A DNA stretch of 64,000 nucleotides from NCBI RefSeq assembly GCF_000757885.1, contig NZ_JQCR01000002.1, forward strand, positions 2,356,001-2,420,000. Reading direction: 5' to 3'. Position 1 is the first letter of the stretch; every line of letters begins with the position of its first letter. The notes beneath the pieces are model-generated. The model was given only the letters and a program-made list of their open reading frames with translations, did no database searches and was not told the DNA's origin. Of this stretch, positions 50,983 to 60,089 are shown in pieces. The translations under genes were made by a program, and so were the position numbers. This stretch comes from Paenibacillus wynnii (GTDB lineage Bacteria; Bacillota; Bacilli; Paenibacillales; Paenibacillaceae).

Positions 50983-52389
50983 GTGAAAGCTAATATGCCA
51001 ACTATACGATCAGAGATTGAGAAGCACCTGACCCATACTGGTCATAATCTCGCTTCGTTTGCAAAGATGTCCGGTCTTAACCGGGGCAGCCTTAGCGCTA
51101 TTTTACATGGGAATCCCCCTAAGCCTATATCCTTGGGCCAGCTGGATGCTATCACCAAAGCCTTTGGTTTTCCTAAAGGATGGTTTTATACTCTGTACAT
51201 AGAAGAGTGTTTTAGTGAGAATAAGGTGTCGCGCCGACGGGTGGAGCCTTTCCTTATACGTTGTGCTGAGATGGGCAAAACGCAATGCATAGACGAAGTT
51301 TTAAATAGAATTCTGGAATATCCTAAGCCGCTTGAACTTATATTCAGTGTGGCTGAGAAATTATTCGAACAAGGCAGGGTTAAGGAATCCATAATCTTCT
51401 ACACCCTTGTAACAGAGAATGAGTCGGACAACTATTCGGATCGTTTGGCAATTAGTCAGTATCGTATTTTTAAGTCTCTTGATAGTGTCGTTGATATGGA
51501 AGAACAACTGCGGGCAGTGATTACCTTTGAACCGTTCCGGGGCCGTCTTGCGGAGAATATGGCTCTGGATGGCCTGCTCACATTGGCAAATGTCAGCTTC
51601 ACCCTGCACAAATGGAAAGCCGTAGAGAAATATGCAGATGAGCTAAGAGCGCTGGCCCATGGAATTTATCGTGAAGAATTGAGCAGACGTAGAAATGGCA
51701 GACGCACTGAACCACTTGACCTGTTAAAGCCGCTGGTCCTTTATTATGGACACGGCTATCTGCTCAAGGCAGTAGCCCTTACCAAACAGGGGAACTACGA
51801 AGACGCCAAGAAATATACAGCCGGTTATGCCGATCTTAGCTGGTTCGAGCTACTTGATGATGAGTCAGCTCGGGTTGAGGTAGATAACTTCAGACGGTTT
51901 GCGGAGGCCAATACGTATACGTTAGAACTGCTGTCAGGCAATGTTGGGATATTACCCCGCTATATTGATTTTCTTAATGCACATCCAAATGAAATTTTAC
52001 CTGGCCTGATTACGATTATGCACTCCGCTAACCGATATGGAAATTCAGTGGAGGGGATATTGACACGATTCTCGCGGGAAATGCTAAGATTTGAACGTTT
52101 CGAGGATCCGATTAATGTGGACCGAAGGTTCAGGCTGAACTACCAGTTGGCGATGTATTTTATTAATAAAGAAAAATATGAGAAGGGTATCGATTATGTT
52201 ATACAATGTATTAAGACCAGTATGGCTATGAATAACGGAAAAGGGTTATTACAATGTATAACACTATTGGAAATGAATAGAGATCAAGCTTCAGTGAAGC
52301 AGTTAAGCGAATTTCAGATGCTCATGAAGGAGGTGAGAATAAATGAAAAAAACGCTGTTGACGATGACCGCCGTTTTGGCATTGTTTAG
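50983..52389 (+). CDS. AimR-like (Alo) peptide receptor, XRE HTH plus TPR
   Basis: A 468-residue protein. The N-terminal helix-turn-helix (about 8-68) contains LASFAKMSGLNRGSLSAILHG and AITKAFGFPKGWFYTLYIEECF. A long array of TPR-like helices follows, with PFLIRCAEMGKTQCIDEVL, AEKLFEQGRVKESIIFYTLV and SDRLAISQYRIFKSL. This wording is typical of the large Paenibacillus family of RRNPP-type receptors related to phage AimR. The TPR groove should bind a short imported peptide and change DNA binding. A GGGGGGG ribosome site precedes GTG 50983. Its 3' end overlaps a 41-codon secreted peptide gene, the expected ligand precursor. Confidence 0.85.
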   Translation: MKANMPTIRSEIEKHLTHTGHNLASFAKMSGLNRGSLSAILHGNPPKPISLGQLDAITKAFGFPKGWFYTLYIEECFSENKVSRRRVEPFLIRCAEMGKTQCIDEVLNRILEYPKPLELIFSVAEKLFEQGRVKESIIFYTLVTENESDNYSDRLAISQYRIFKSLDSVVDMEEQLRAVITFEPFRGRLAENMALDGLLTLANVSFTLHKWKAVEKYADELRALAHGIYREELSRRRNGRRTEPLDLLKPLVLYYGHGYLLKAVALTKQGNYEDAKKYTAGYADLSWFELLDDESARVEVDNFRRFAEANTYTLELLSGNVGILPRYIDFLNAHPNEILPGLITIMHSANRYGNSVEGILTRFSREMLRFERFEDPINVDRRFRLNYQLAMYFINKEKYEKGIDYVIQCIKTSMAMNNGKGLLQCITLLEMNRDQASVKQLSEFQMLMKEVRINEKNAVDDDRRFGIV

Positions 52390-52468
52390 CTTTATTGCAT
52401 TGGGATCGATCTCCAAAGATATTGGCGGAATGGTTACACCTATGGAGCATGGAGTAGGGCATGGGTGA
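52343..52468 (+). CDS. Signal peptide precursor of the AimR-like receptor (41 aa)
   Basis: This short ORF overlaps the last 47 bases of the receptor gene in another frame and has the strongest ribosome site in the region, AAGGAGGTGA 7 bases before ATG. The product starts MKKTLLTMTAVLALFSFIAL, a Sec-type signal with a Lys-Lys head and hydrophobic core. A short polar part follows (SKDIGGMVTPME) and it ends HGVGHG. By analogy with AimP and Paenibacillus Alo peptides, the C-terminal five to eight residues would be the mature signal after export and proteolysis, then re-enter through an oligopeptide permease. The exact mature form is inference. Confidence 0.82.
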   Translation: MKKTLLTMTAVLALFSFIALGSISKDIGGMVTPMEHGVGHG

Positions 52469-52533
52469 GCTGTGAGCATCTCAAGTAAGATTTGGACAAG
52501 CTATCATACAAATCTACATAGTCTTACTTTGTT

Positions 52534-52561
52534 CTCCTGCCGATAGGTGGGAGTTTTTTTT
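52534..52561 (+). terminator. Terminator of the receptor-peptide unit
   Basis: CTCCTGCC, GATA, GGTGGGAG (with two wobble pairs), then eight T residues. Confidence 0.82.
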
Positions 52562-52566
52562 GTGTA

Positions 52567-52610
52567 TTGACAAAGTCATGTAGCGAAAATATAATTAGGT
52601 AGCCTAATTA
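52567..52610 (+). promoter_or_regulatory. Consensus SigA promoter with MarR operator
   Basis: TTGACA (52567-52572), 17 bases, TATAAT (52590-52595) is an exact consensus. TAATTAGG-TAG-CCTAATTA (52592-52610), a perfect 8-bp inverted repeat, overlaps the -10. A second TTAACCTAACTAA half-site lies near 52632. Strong promoter plus overlapping operator predicts tight repression by the first gene's product. Confidence 0.8.
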
Positions 52611-52665
52611 ATATAGTATCTAATAATTTGTTAACCTAACTAATATAGAGGTGAGAGAGATTGGG

Positions 52666-53154
52666 ATGAATGATGAAAATACAGTCGCTCATAAGCTTAT
52701 GATCGCCCTTCGCCAGCTGCATAGAGCACAGTGGCAACGATCCTCGGAGGGGAACAAGCCGAGTGAGATGACCTTGATGTTAAGTATTGGAAGGCATATG
52801 AAATTTAAAAAAGAGGGGCCGAAGGTGTCAGAAATTAGCCGCTATCTCGGTCTTACACCTCCAACCGTGACCCAGCTTATTAACAGTCTGGAGGCCAAAA
52901 GCATGGTGGAAAGGCAGGCTGATCCTACGGACCGCAGAGTTGTTCGGGTGCTCTTGACAGAGCAGGGCAAGGCGGTTACTCGTAGAGCCATGGTGCATAG
53001 GGATGCCTCTTTACAAAAACTGGTTGAATATCTAGGTGAAGAAGAGAGCAATCAGCTGGCGGATCTGCTGCTGAAGGTGCATCAATTTGCTCAAGAGAAT
53101 CCGCCGCCAGACTTAGATCGGTTACAAATGAACGGAGATGAGAAGCTTGATTAA
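52666..53154 (+). CDS. MarR-family regulator 2 (of the ABC exporter operon)
   Basis: A 162-residue winged-helix protein. EISRYLGLTPPTVTQLINSLEAKSMVERQADPTDRRVVRVLLTEQG holds the recognition helix and wing. It is first in an operon with two ABC half-transporters and overlaps the next gene by 8 bases. The perfect operator over its own promoter indicates autorepression, relieved by a drug-like ligand. The ATG at 52666 is preceded by a loosely spaced GAGGTG/GAGAG. Confidence 0.88.
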   Translation: MNDENTVAHKLMIALRQLHRAQWQRSSEGNKPSEMTLMLSIGRHMKFKKEGPKVSEISRYLGLTPPTVTQLINSLEAKSMVERQADPTDRRVVRVLLTEQGKAVTRRAMVHRDASLQKLVEYLGEEESNQLADLLLKVHQFAQENPPPDLDRLQMNGDEKLD

Positions 53155-54907
53155 ATTATTCAAACAATTGAAACCCTTTAAGCTCGCGATTACGGCTGTA
53201 TTAATCCTTGTGTTCTTACAGTCAATGGGCGACTTATACCTTCCAACATTGATGTCCGACATTGTCGACGAAGGGATCGTACAGGGAGATCGAAGCCTTA
53301 TTTGGAGAATTGGCGGATTTATGCTGCTGGTTGCTGGTGGAGGCGCATTGTGCTCTGTGATTGCCAGCTATTTATCTGCTAAGGTCGCAGCGGGGTTCGG
53401 TAAGAACACCCGGTCGCGAATGTTTAATCATGTAGAGAATTTCACCCTGCATGAATTCGACAAGTTGGGTACAGCGTCCTTGATTACACGGACGACAAAT
53501 GATATCACGCAGGTGCAAACGGTGCTTACCATGATGCTTCGTATGATGATAGGAGCTCCAATGATGATGATTGGCGGTATTATTATGGCGGTATCCGAGG
53601 ATGCTAAGTTATCCCTGATCTTTGTAGTGGTAATTCCTGTCCTAGTCGGAGCGATCTTCTTCATTGGTATGAAGGGCTTGCCGTTGTTCAAAGCCATTCA
53701 AATCAAGTTGGATAAATTAAATTTGGTGCTGCGCGAGCATTTGACCGGTATCCGTGTTATTCGCTCCTTCAACCGGATTGGACATGAGAATAAACGTTTT
53801 AGTGAAGCTAACCGTGATTTGACGGATACCGCTATTAAAGTAAATAAAATTATGGCTGGCCTAATGCCCCTTATGATGCTAGTAATGAATTTCTCTATGA
53901 TTGCCATTCTTTATTTCGGTGGAATACGGATTGATGAGGGCAATCTTAGAGTGGGTTCCTTAATGGCATTCATTCAATATGCTATGCAAATCATGTTCTC
54001 CCTAATTATGGTTTCTATGATGTTTGTACTTATTCCGCGTGCCTCTGCTTCTGCTATTCGTATCAATGAAGTGTTGGATATGCAACCTGAAATTATAGAT
54101 CCTACCCAAAGTGAACTGCAAACTACCGCTACTGCGACTAAAAAGGACGGTCGGGATGGTATGCACGGATTCGTGGAATTTAACAACGTGTCCTTCTCCT
54201 ATCCGGGTGCAGAGGAGCCGGCTCTTTCTGGAATCAGCTTCAGTGCCCGTCCGGGTGAAGTTACTGCGATTATTGGCGGTACAGGGTCCGGTAAATCCAC
54301 ACTGCTTAGCTTAATTCCAAGATTTTATGATGTGAATGAGGGTTCTGTGCGTGTAGACGGAGTGGATGTACGTGATATGACGCAAGAAGAGCTACGGAAC
54401 AAGATAGGATATATTCCGCAGAAGGCTGTGTTGTTCACCGGCACGATTAATGAGAATATCCGCTACGGGAAAGATGATGCGACCGAGGAAGAAATTCTGC
54501 ATGCCGCGAAGGTGGCTCAAGCCTTCGATTTCGTGTCTGCGATGAAGGAAGGCTTTGACTCAGAGATTGCTCAAGGCGGCAATAATGTCTCCGGCGGTCA
54601 GAAGCAGCGTTTGTCTATAGCCCGTGCGCTCGTTAGAAAACCGGAAGTATATCTATTCGATGACAGCTTCTCGGCGCTTGATTTCAAGACCGATGCCAAG
54701 CTGCGGGCCGCTCTTAAGGGTGAGACCACAGAGAGTACTGTGCTGATCGTGGCCCAACGGGTTAGTACAGTTATGGATGCAGATCGGATTATTGTTATTG
54801 ATGACGGTCAAATCGTCGGAATGGGAAATCACCGAGAGCTGCTGAAGAATAATGAAGTGTACCGCGAGATCGTATCCTCGCAGTTGTCAGAGGAGGAAAT
54901 AGCATGA
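53147..54907 (+). CDS. Heterodimeric ABC exporter, degenerate-site subunit
   Basis: A half-transporter of about 586 residues: six helices (to about 305) and an ATPase domain. Walker A is GGTGSGKS and the signature VSGGQKQR is canonical. Walker B is LFDDSFSALD, with Asp in place of the catalytic Glu, and the switch His is Gln (VAQRVST). This is the degenerate half known from BmrC and TM287-type exporters. TTG 53147 lies 9 bases from GGAG; ATG 53138 is only one base from it. The gene runs into its partner by four bases. Confidence 0.88.
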   Translation: MIKLFKQLKPFKLAITAVLILVFLQSMGDLYLPTLMSDIVDEGIVQGDRSLIWRIGGFMLLVAGGGALCSVIASYLSAKVAAGFGKNTRSRMFNHVENFTLHEFDKLGTASLITRTTNDITQVQTVLTMMLRMMIGAPMMMIGGIIMAVSEDAKLSLIFVVVIPVLVGAIFFIGMKGLPLFKAIQIKLDKLNLVLREHLTGIRVIRSFNRIGHENKRFSEANRDLTDTAIKVNKIMAGLMPLMMLVMNFSMIAILYFGGIRIDEGNLRVGSLMAFIQYAMQIMFSLIMVSMMFVLIPRASASAIRINEVLDMQPEIIDPTQSELQTTATATKKDGRDGMHGFVEFNNVSFSYPGAEEPALSGISFSARPGEVTAIIGGTGSGKSTLLSLIPRFYDVNEGSVRVDGVDVRDMTQEELRNKIGYIPQKAVLFTGTINENIRYGKDDATEEEILHAAKVAQAFDFVSAMKEGFDSEIAQGGNNVSGGQKQRLSIARALVRKPEVYLFDDSFSALDFKTDAKLRAALKGETTESTVLIVAQRVSTVMDADRIIVIDDGQIVGMGNHRELLKNNEVYREIVSSQLSEEEIA

Positions 54908-56805
54908 GTGAAGTTAATAAAGAGTACAAACGTCCTGATGCCGCACCGCCCCGACATAGAGGTCCAGGTGCCGGCCCTCCTGGAATGATGATGCCTGTTC
55001 AGAAAGCCAAGGATTTCAAAGGCACTCTTCGCCGGTTGGTTCGCTATTTACGCCCGCGTCAGGTTCAGCTAGTGTTAGTTTTTATTATGGCTATTGCCAG
55101 TACAGTATTTAGTATTTTCAGCCCTAAAGTCATGGGTAAGGCGACTACCAAGCTTTTTGAGGGTGCCTACGGCATGATGAAGGGTGTTGAAGGAGCTTCC
55201 ATTGACTTTGGATATATTAATAACATCTTGCTTATCTTAGTCGGCCTCTATTTATTCAGTGCTCTGTTCAGCTACATTCAGCAATATATTATGGCCGATG
55301 TAGCTCAGAAGGTTGTATTTGATATGCGTGAGGAAATCAACGGTAAGCTTGAACGGCTGCCGCTGAAATATTTTGACTCCCGTACACATGGTGAAATTCT
55401 TAGCCGCGCGACTAATGATGTTGATAATATCAGCACGACGCTTCAGCAGAGTTTAACCCAGTTGATCACAGCCATTGTCACCATTATCGGTGTCATTATC
55501 ATGATGTTGACCATCAGTCCATGGTTAACCTTGATTACTGTAATTACTTTACCGCTGAGTTTTGTCGTTATCATAGGTATCAGCAAGCGGTCACAATCCT
55601 ACTTTATTGGTCAGCAGAAGTCCCTCGGACAGTTGAACGGCCACGTAGAAGAGATGTATACCGGACACCGTATTATCAAGGCATTCGGACGTGAGAAGCA
55701 ATCACTTAATGATTTCAATGATATTAATGATAAGCTTTATGATTCCGGCTGGCGGGCTCAGTTCATGTCCGGTATGATTATGCCGCTCATGATGTTTATC
55801 GGTAACTTGGGTTATGTGCTAGTCTGTGTGGTTGGGGGTATCTTTGTCACTAAAAAAGTGATTGAAGTCGGAGATATCCAGGCCTTCATTCAGTATTCGC
55901 GTCAGTTCACGATGCCCATCACACAAACGGCTAACATCGCCAATATCATTCAGTCCACGATCGCATCGGCAGAACGTGTATTTGAGCTGCTGGATGAAGA
56001 AGAGGAAGTCGCTGAAGTATCCAATGTGCTGGCGAAGCAGGAAATGGGTGCTGAAGAAGGCGCTGTTGAGTTCCGTCATGTGAAGTTTGGCTACAAAGAA
56101 GATGCGATCCTTATAGAAGATATGAATATTGATGTTCGGCCTGGGCAGACCATAGCCATTGTGGGTCCAACCGGTGCCGGCAAAACAACCCTGATTAACC
56201 TTCTGATGCGCTTTTATGAGATCAGTGGTGGGGAAATTGTGATTGATGGAATCGGCATTACCGACATGAAACGCAGTGAACTGCGCAGTAAATTTGGAAT
56301 GGTGCTGCAGGATACATGGCTATTCAACGGCACGATCCGCGATAATATCGCTTATGGACGTGAAGGATCAACGGAAGCGGATGTGGTTCGTGCGGCTAAG
56401 GCAGCCCATGCGGATCACTTCATCCGGACATTGCCGTTAGGCTATGACACCGTGCTGAATGAAGAGGCCTCCAATATTTCACAAGGTCAAAAGCAATTGA
56501 TTACTATTGCCCGGGCAATTCTGGCTGACCCGTCTATTCTAATTCTTGATGAAGCAACCAGTAGCGTGGATACACGGACCGAGGTGCAGATTCAAAAGGC
56601 AATGAACAGCCTGATGAAGGGCAGAACCAGCTTCGTTATCGCTCACCGACTCTCCACAATACGTGATGCAGACATGATCCTGGTCATGAATCAAGGCAGT
56701 GTGATAGAGAAAGGTACCCACGAAGATTTACTCGAACAAGGTGGATTCTATGCCGATCTTTACAACAGTCAGTTCTCAGAGGAAGACTTGCCTGAGGTTG
56801 GTTAG
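54904..56805 (+). CDS. Heterodimeric ABC exporter, catalytic subunit
   Basis: A half-transporter of 633 residues. A Pro/Gly/Arg-rich N-terminal tail of about 40 residues precedes the six-helix domain. The ATPase has Walker A GPTGAGKT, canonical Walker B LILDEATSSVD and switch His in IAHRLST. Its signature reads ISQGQKQL instead of LSGGQ, so it completes the degenerate composite site with the partner. The pair should export drugs or lipids out of the cytoplasm. ATGA overlap gives strict coupling. Confidence 0.9.
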   Translation: MSEVNKEYKRPDAAPPRHRGPGAGPPGMMMPVQKAKDFKGTLRRLVRYLRPRQVQLVLVFIMAIASTVFSIFSPKVMGKATTKLFEGAYGMMKGVEGASIDFGYINNILLILVGLYLFSALFSYIQQYIMADVAQKVVFDMREEINGKLERLPLKYFDSRTHGEILSRATNDVDNISTTLQQSLTQLITAIVTIIGVIIMMLTISPWLTLITVITLPLSFVVIIGISKRSQSYFIGQQKSLGQLNGHVEEMYTGHRIIKAFGREKQSLNDFNDINDKLYDSGWRAQFMSGMIMPLMMFIGNLGYVLVCVVGGIFVTKKVIEVGDIQAFIQYSRQFTMPITQTANIANIIQSTIASAERVFELLDEEEEVAEVSNVLAKQEMGAEEGAVEFRHVKFGYKEDAILIEDMNIDVRPGQTIAIVGPTGAGKTTLINLLMRFYEISGGEIVIDGIGITDMKRSELRSKFGMVLQDTWLFNGTIRDNIAYGREGSTEADVVRAAKAAHADHFIRTLPLGYDTVLNEEASNISQGQKQLITIARAILADPSILILDEATSSVDTRTEVQIQKAMNSLMKGRTSFVIAHRLSTIRDADMILVMNQGSVIEKGTHEDLLEQGGFYADLYNSQFSEEDLPEVG

Positions 56806-56825
56806 CCTCTGATATCAATTTATTA

Positions 56826-56871
56826 CCCCCCTTTTTCAATGGTGCTAAGCCTATTTGAAAAGGGGTTTTCT
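56826..56871 (+). terminator. Terminator of the exporter operon
   Basis: CCCCCTTTTTCAAT pairs imperfectly with ATTTGAAAAGGGG, followed by TTTTC. Confidence 0.65.
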
Positions 56872-57003
56872 TCTTGATAGGCAGGTTTACCAGGGACAAG
56901 ATAAAAAAGATTTGATAAAAAATTAAAGGGTATATATGATAAGAGTATAAAAATGACCCGTGGCTCATTTCAAAGGCCTAGGGTACAGAGAGCGGTGATT
57001 GGG

Positions 57004-59220
57004 ATGTCAGGGTACGGAAAATGGGTGGCAGGTAGCAAAACGAAATGGATCACGCTTTTGGTATGGATTGCAGTAGTAGGTGCTCTTAGCATGTTATGGC
57101 CGGCTGTAAATTCGCAGGAAAAGAATAATGCCCCTAACCTTCCGAAGGACTCACAATCTGTACAGGCAGCGATTGTCGCAGAGAGGGAATTTCCGAGCGG
57201 TAGTGGTATACCTGCACTACTCGTATGGCACCGTGAAGGTGGAATGTCTCAGGAGGATCTATTACATATTCAAGCCTTATACAGCAACCTGGAAAAGTCT
57301 CCACTGCCTCATCAGAATTTCGTGCCTCCGCTTGGACAGCTCCCGCCGCAGGCTCTGCAGGCTTCATTATCTGAAGATCGCAGTACATTGGTGACACCGG
57401 TGCTGTTCAATAAAACTGCAGACAGCGATCAGCTCGGTGAAGCGGTGACCCAGTTAAAGGCTCTTATTGTAAAGGAGACGGGTAGTGACCCCGTGGCTGC
57501 GAAGCTGGATGGAAGTGATCTTAGCCTTCGTGTTACCGGACCGGTTGGTATCTCTATTGATGCTACAGGATTGTTCAAGAATGCAGACGTATCCTTGTTA
57601 ATAGCAACAGTAGTTCTTGTGTTAGTGTTTCTATTGCTCATTTACCGTTCCCCGGTATTGGCTCTGATTCCGCTAATTGCAGTTGGTTTCGCGTATGGTG
57701 TAACGAGTCCGGTGCTTGGTAAAATGGCTGAGGCCGGTTGGATCACCGTTGATTCGCAAGCCATATCGATTATGACCGTCCTGCTGTTCGGTGCTGGTAC
57801 GGATTACTGTCTGTTCCTGATTTCACGGTTCCGTCAGTTGCTGAAGGTTGAGGAAAGTAAGAGCCAAGCGCTGCTTCGTGCCATCACTGATTCCTCCGGG
57901 GCTATCGCAATGAGCGGTTTCACGGTAGTGTTGGCTTTGCTTGCGCTGTTGCTGGCCCAATTCGGAGCTTATCATCGTTTTGCGATTCCGTTCAGCGTCT
58001 CCATCTTTATTATGGGTATCGCCAGTCTGACGCTGGTTCCGGCGTTGCTAGCCATCTTCGGTCGGACCTCTTTCTTCCCGTTTATCCCGCGGACACCTCA
58101 AATGGAGATGGATCGGGCCAAAGCTAAAGGCAAGCCTATTCCACAGCGAAAGGTTTCCCGTAAAAAAGGAATTGGAGGACTTGTAGTCTCCCGTCCTTGG
58201 GCTATCGTTGGTGTTACTGTAGTGATACTTGGAATATTGGCCTCCTTCTCCAGCGGGATTAAATTCACGTATGATATTCTCTCCTCTTTTCCAAAGGACA
58301 TGGAGTCCCGTGAAGGCTTCGATATGATTGGCAAACAGTTCTCCCCGGGGGAACTAGCCCCAGCTAAGCTGATGCTTGATACGCAGGGCATAGCGAACGG
58401 TCAAGATTTGAAGGTCATTCTGGGCGGGATTTCTTATGTAGATACCGTCTCGGATCCCCAGCAAGGTGCAGTGAATAAGAATATATTGGGCTATGATATC
58501 GAATTTAAAAGCAATCCGTATTCGCTGGAGGCCATGAGTCACGTTCCAGCTCTGCAGGCTACGGTTGAGCAAGCATTAATCGATGCAGGGATTGAAGATC
58601 CCAAGGGCAGTGTATGGGTTAGCGGGCAGACCGCCACTCAGCATGATACGAAAGAGGTTGGAGAGCGGGATACAAATCTAATCATCCCCGTAGTTATCGG
58701 ATTAATCACCTTGCTGCTGCTCCTGTATTTACGCTCTGTTGTGGCTACCATTTATTTGGTGGCAACGGTAATTCTGTCCTTCTTCTCAGCACTGGGCCTA
58801 GGTTGGCTTATTATCCATTACGGACTGGGTGCGGAGGCGATTCAAGGCTCTATCCCGCTGTATTCCTTTGTGTTTCTAGTCGCGCTCGGCGAGGATTACA
58901 ACATTTTTATGATCTCGAATATATGGAAGAAGCGCAAAAACATGCCGCTGAAGCAAGCCATCTCTGAGGGGGTAAATGAGACCGGATCGGTGATTACATC
59001 CGCAGGTATTATCCTGGCTGGTACCTTTGCCGTACTAGCTTCTCTGCCCATTCAAGTGCTTGTGCAGTTTGGTATTATTACAGCGCTGGGTATCCTGCTG
59101 GATACGTTCGTGGTTCGTCCGTTCCTCGTACCGGCAATCACGGTGCTCCTCGGCCGTCTAGCCTTTTGGCCAGGCAAGCATCAAGAGGTCGAGAAACCAC
59201 TGCCTTCTAGTGTGGATTAG
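57004..59220 (+). CDS. MMPL-family RND transporter (YdfJ-like)
   Basis: A 738-residue protein with 12 helices in two symmetrical MMPL halves. Helix 1 is followed by a large extracellular domain (about 40-195). Helix 4 region LLFGAGTDYCLFLISRFRQ and its twin VALGEDYNIFMISNIWKK hold the proton-relay Asp/Tyr residues of the family. Members export lipids, peptides or drugs. The longer reading from 56953 has no ribosome site; ATG 57004 follows a weak GAGCGGTG. It is separated from the ABC operon by a terminator, so it has its own promoter. Confidence 0.87.
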   Translation: MSGYGKWVAGSKTKWITLLVWIAVVGALSMLWPAVNSQEKNNAPNLPKDSQSVQAAIVAEREFPSGSGIPALLVWHREGGMSQEDLLHIQALYSNLEKSPLPHQNFVPPLGQLPPQALQASLSEDRSTLVTPVLFNKTADSDQLGEAVTQLKALIVKETGSDPVAAKLDGSDLSLRVTGPVGISIDATGLFKNADVSLLIATVVLVLVFLLLIYRSPVLALIPLIAVGFAYGVTSPVLGKMAEAGWITVDSQAISIMTVLLFGAGTDYCLFLISRFRQLLKVEESKSQALLRAITDSSGAIAMSGFTVVLALLALLLAQFGAYHRFAIPFSVSIFIMGIASLTLVPALLAIFGRTSFFPFIPRTPQMEMDRAKAKGKPIPQRKVSRKKGIGGLVVSRPWAIVGVTVVILGILASFSSGIKFTYDILSSFPKDMESREGFDMIGKQFSPGELAPAKLMLDTQGIANGQDLKVILGGISYVDTVSDPQQGAVNKNILGYDIEFKSNPYSLEAMSHVPALQATVEQALIDAGIEDPKGSVWVSGQTATQHDTKEVGERDTNLIIPVVIGLITLLLLLYLRSVVATIYLVATVILSFFSALGLGWLIIHYGLGAEAIQGSIPLYSFVFLVALGEDYNIFMISNIWKKRKNMPLKQAISEGVNETGSVITSAGIILAGTFAVLASLPIQVLVQFGIITALGILLDTFVVRPFLVPAITVLLGRLAFWPGKHQEVEKPLPSSVD

Positions 59221-59269
59221 TAACGATGTGTAGGGCTGGATTTTAAAAGATTAAAAAAGAAAAAATCGA

Positions 59270-59321
59270 AAACAGGGATGATCCACAAGCCTTAAGGCTG
59301 TTGGATCATCCCTGTTTTTTG
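59270..59321 (+). terminator. Strong terminator after the MMPL gene
   Basis: AACAGGGATGATCCA and AGCC pair with GGCT and TGGATCATCCCTGTT, followed by TTTT. Confidence 0.9.
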
Positions 59322-59333
59322 TAATAGATATCA

Positions 59334-59739
59334 ATATAGATTGAACTTAAGATTCTTAGAATAAAGGAGTAGACGCACTGCGGTGAATGTTTGGACTTCC
59401 AGCCGCTGTTGTCGTAAGACTTTCTTGATTTATACCGCTGTCTTTCGGATGAAATCCGGAGACAAAGGGAGGACGGTGTTTTTTTCTGGATAATGAACAG
59501 CGTAGATCTCTGCTCAAGATGAATGCGTAAGCTTAACGGACCCAGCGGACGCTATTTACTCCATTTACCTAAATTCCTTATCTATGCGGACTCAGAAGGC
59601 TTTACTTACAAGAATTCGGCAATAAATAGCCGAGTATTCATCAATAACGGCATCTGTGTCCGCATAACTTACTTATAGAGCAATTTATCGACAATAAGGG
59701 ATCTGTAGTCCACATAGAGGTCTTAAGTTCATCTTATAT
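59334..59739. repeat. Composite non-coding element with inverted termini (family 2 copy D plus family 3 copy 2)
   Basis: ATATAGATTGAACTTAAGA (59334-59352) and TCTTAAGTTCATCTTATAT (59721-59739) form 19-base inverted ends with three mismatches. Inside are a degenerate family 2 core (59380-59466, TTTGGACTTCCAGCCGCTGTTGT) and a four-site family 3 unit (59536-59714). Family 3 units start near 59536, 59584, 59642 and 59690, the same spacing as in copy 1. There is no ORF; this accounts for the 525-base gap. Confidence 0.7.
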
Positions 59740-59745
59740 CGTATT

Positions 59746-60060
59746 CTATTCATTCCCTGAAGTCCGGCTGATCAGCAGCTCGTACTTGTCAAGAGAAGCT
59801 CCCAGGATGGCTTCATTTCCGCCGGCCCCCCGATGGGATTGGCGAAAGGAGTCACTAGAGGTCCAGCCTTTGAAAGCTTCCTCATTGTCCCAGACGGTAC
59901 AGATTTTCAATTCTTCTACGCCTTCCTTGGCGCTGCCGTGCCATACCTCCATCCGGACAAAACCGGGCATATCCTGTACACCATTCGCTACGCCAAAGCG
60001 CTCCGCAATGGCCTCCGCATGGCCTTCCTTAACCTTGATGGTGTTCGTGACTACCAGCAT
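59746..60060 (-). CDS. IsdG/HmoA-type heme-degrading monooxygenase
   Basis: A 104-residue ferredoxin-like ABM-fold protein. The IsdG catalytic triad is preserved in position and identity: N6, W66 and H76. MPGFVRMEVWHG is the usual dimer strand. Such enzymes open heme to release iron. ATG 60060 has GGGGAGG 7 bases upstream; the eight-residue longer reading covers that site. It follows the SDR gene by 29 bases on the same strand. No Fur box is visible directly upstream, so iron control is unproven. Confidence 0.87.
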   Translation of the reverse strand: MLVVTNTIKVKEGHAEAIAERFGVANGVQDMPGFVRMEVWHGSAKEGVEELKICTVWDNEEAFKGWTSSDSFRQSHRGAGGNEAILGASLDKYELLISRTSGNE

Positions 60061-60089
60061 GACAAAACCTCCCCATTTATTCATTCAAC

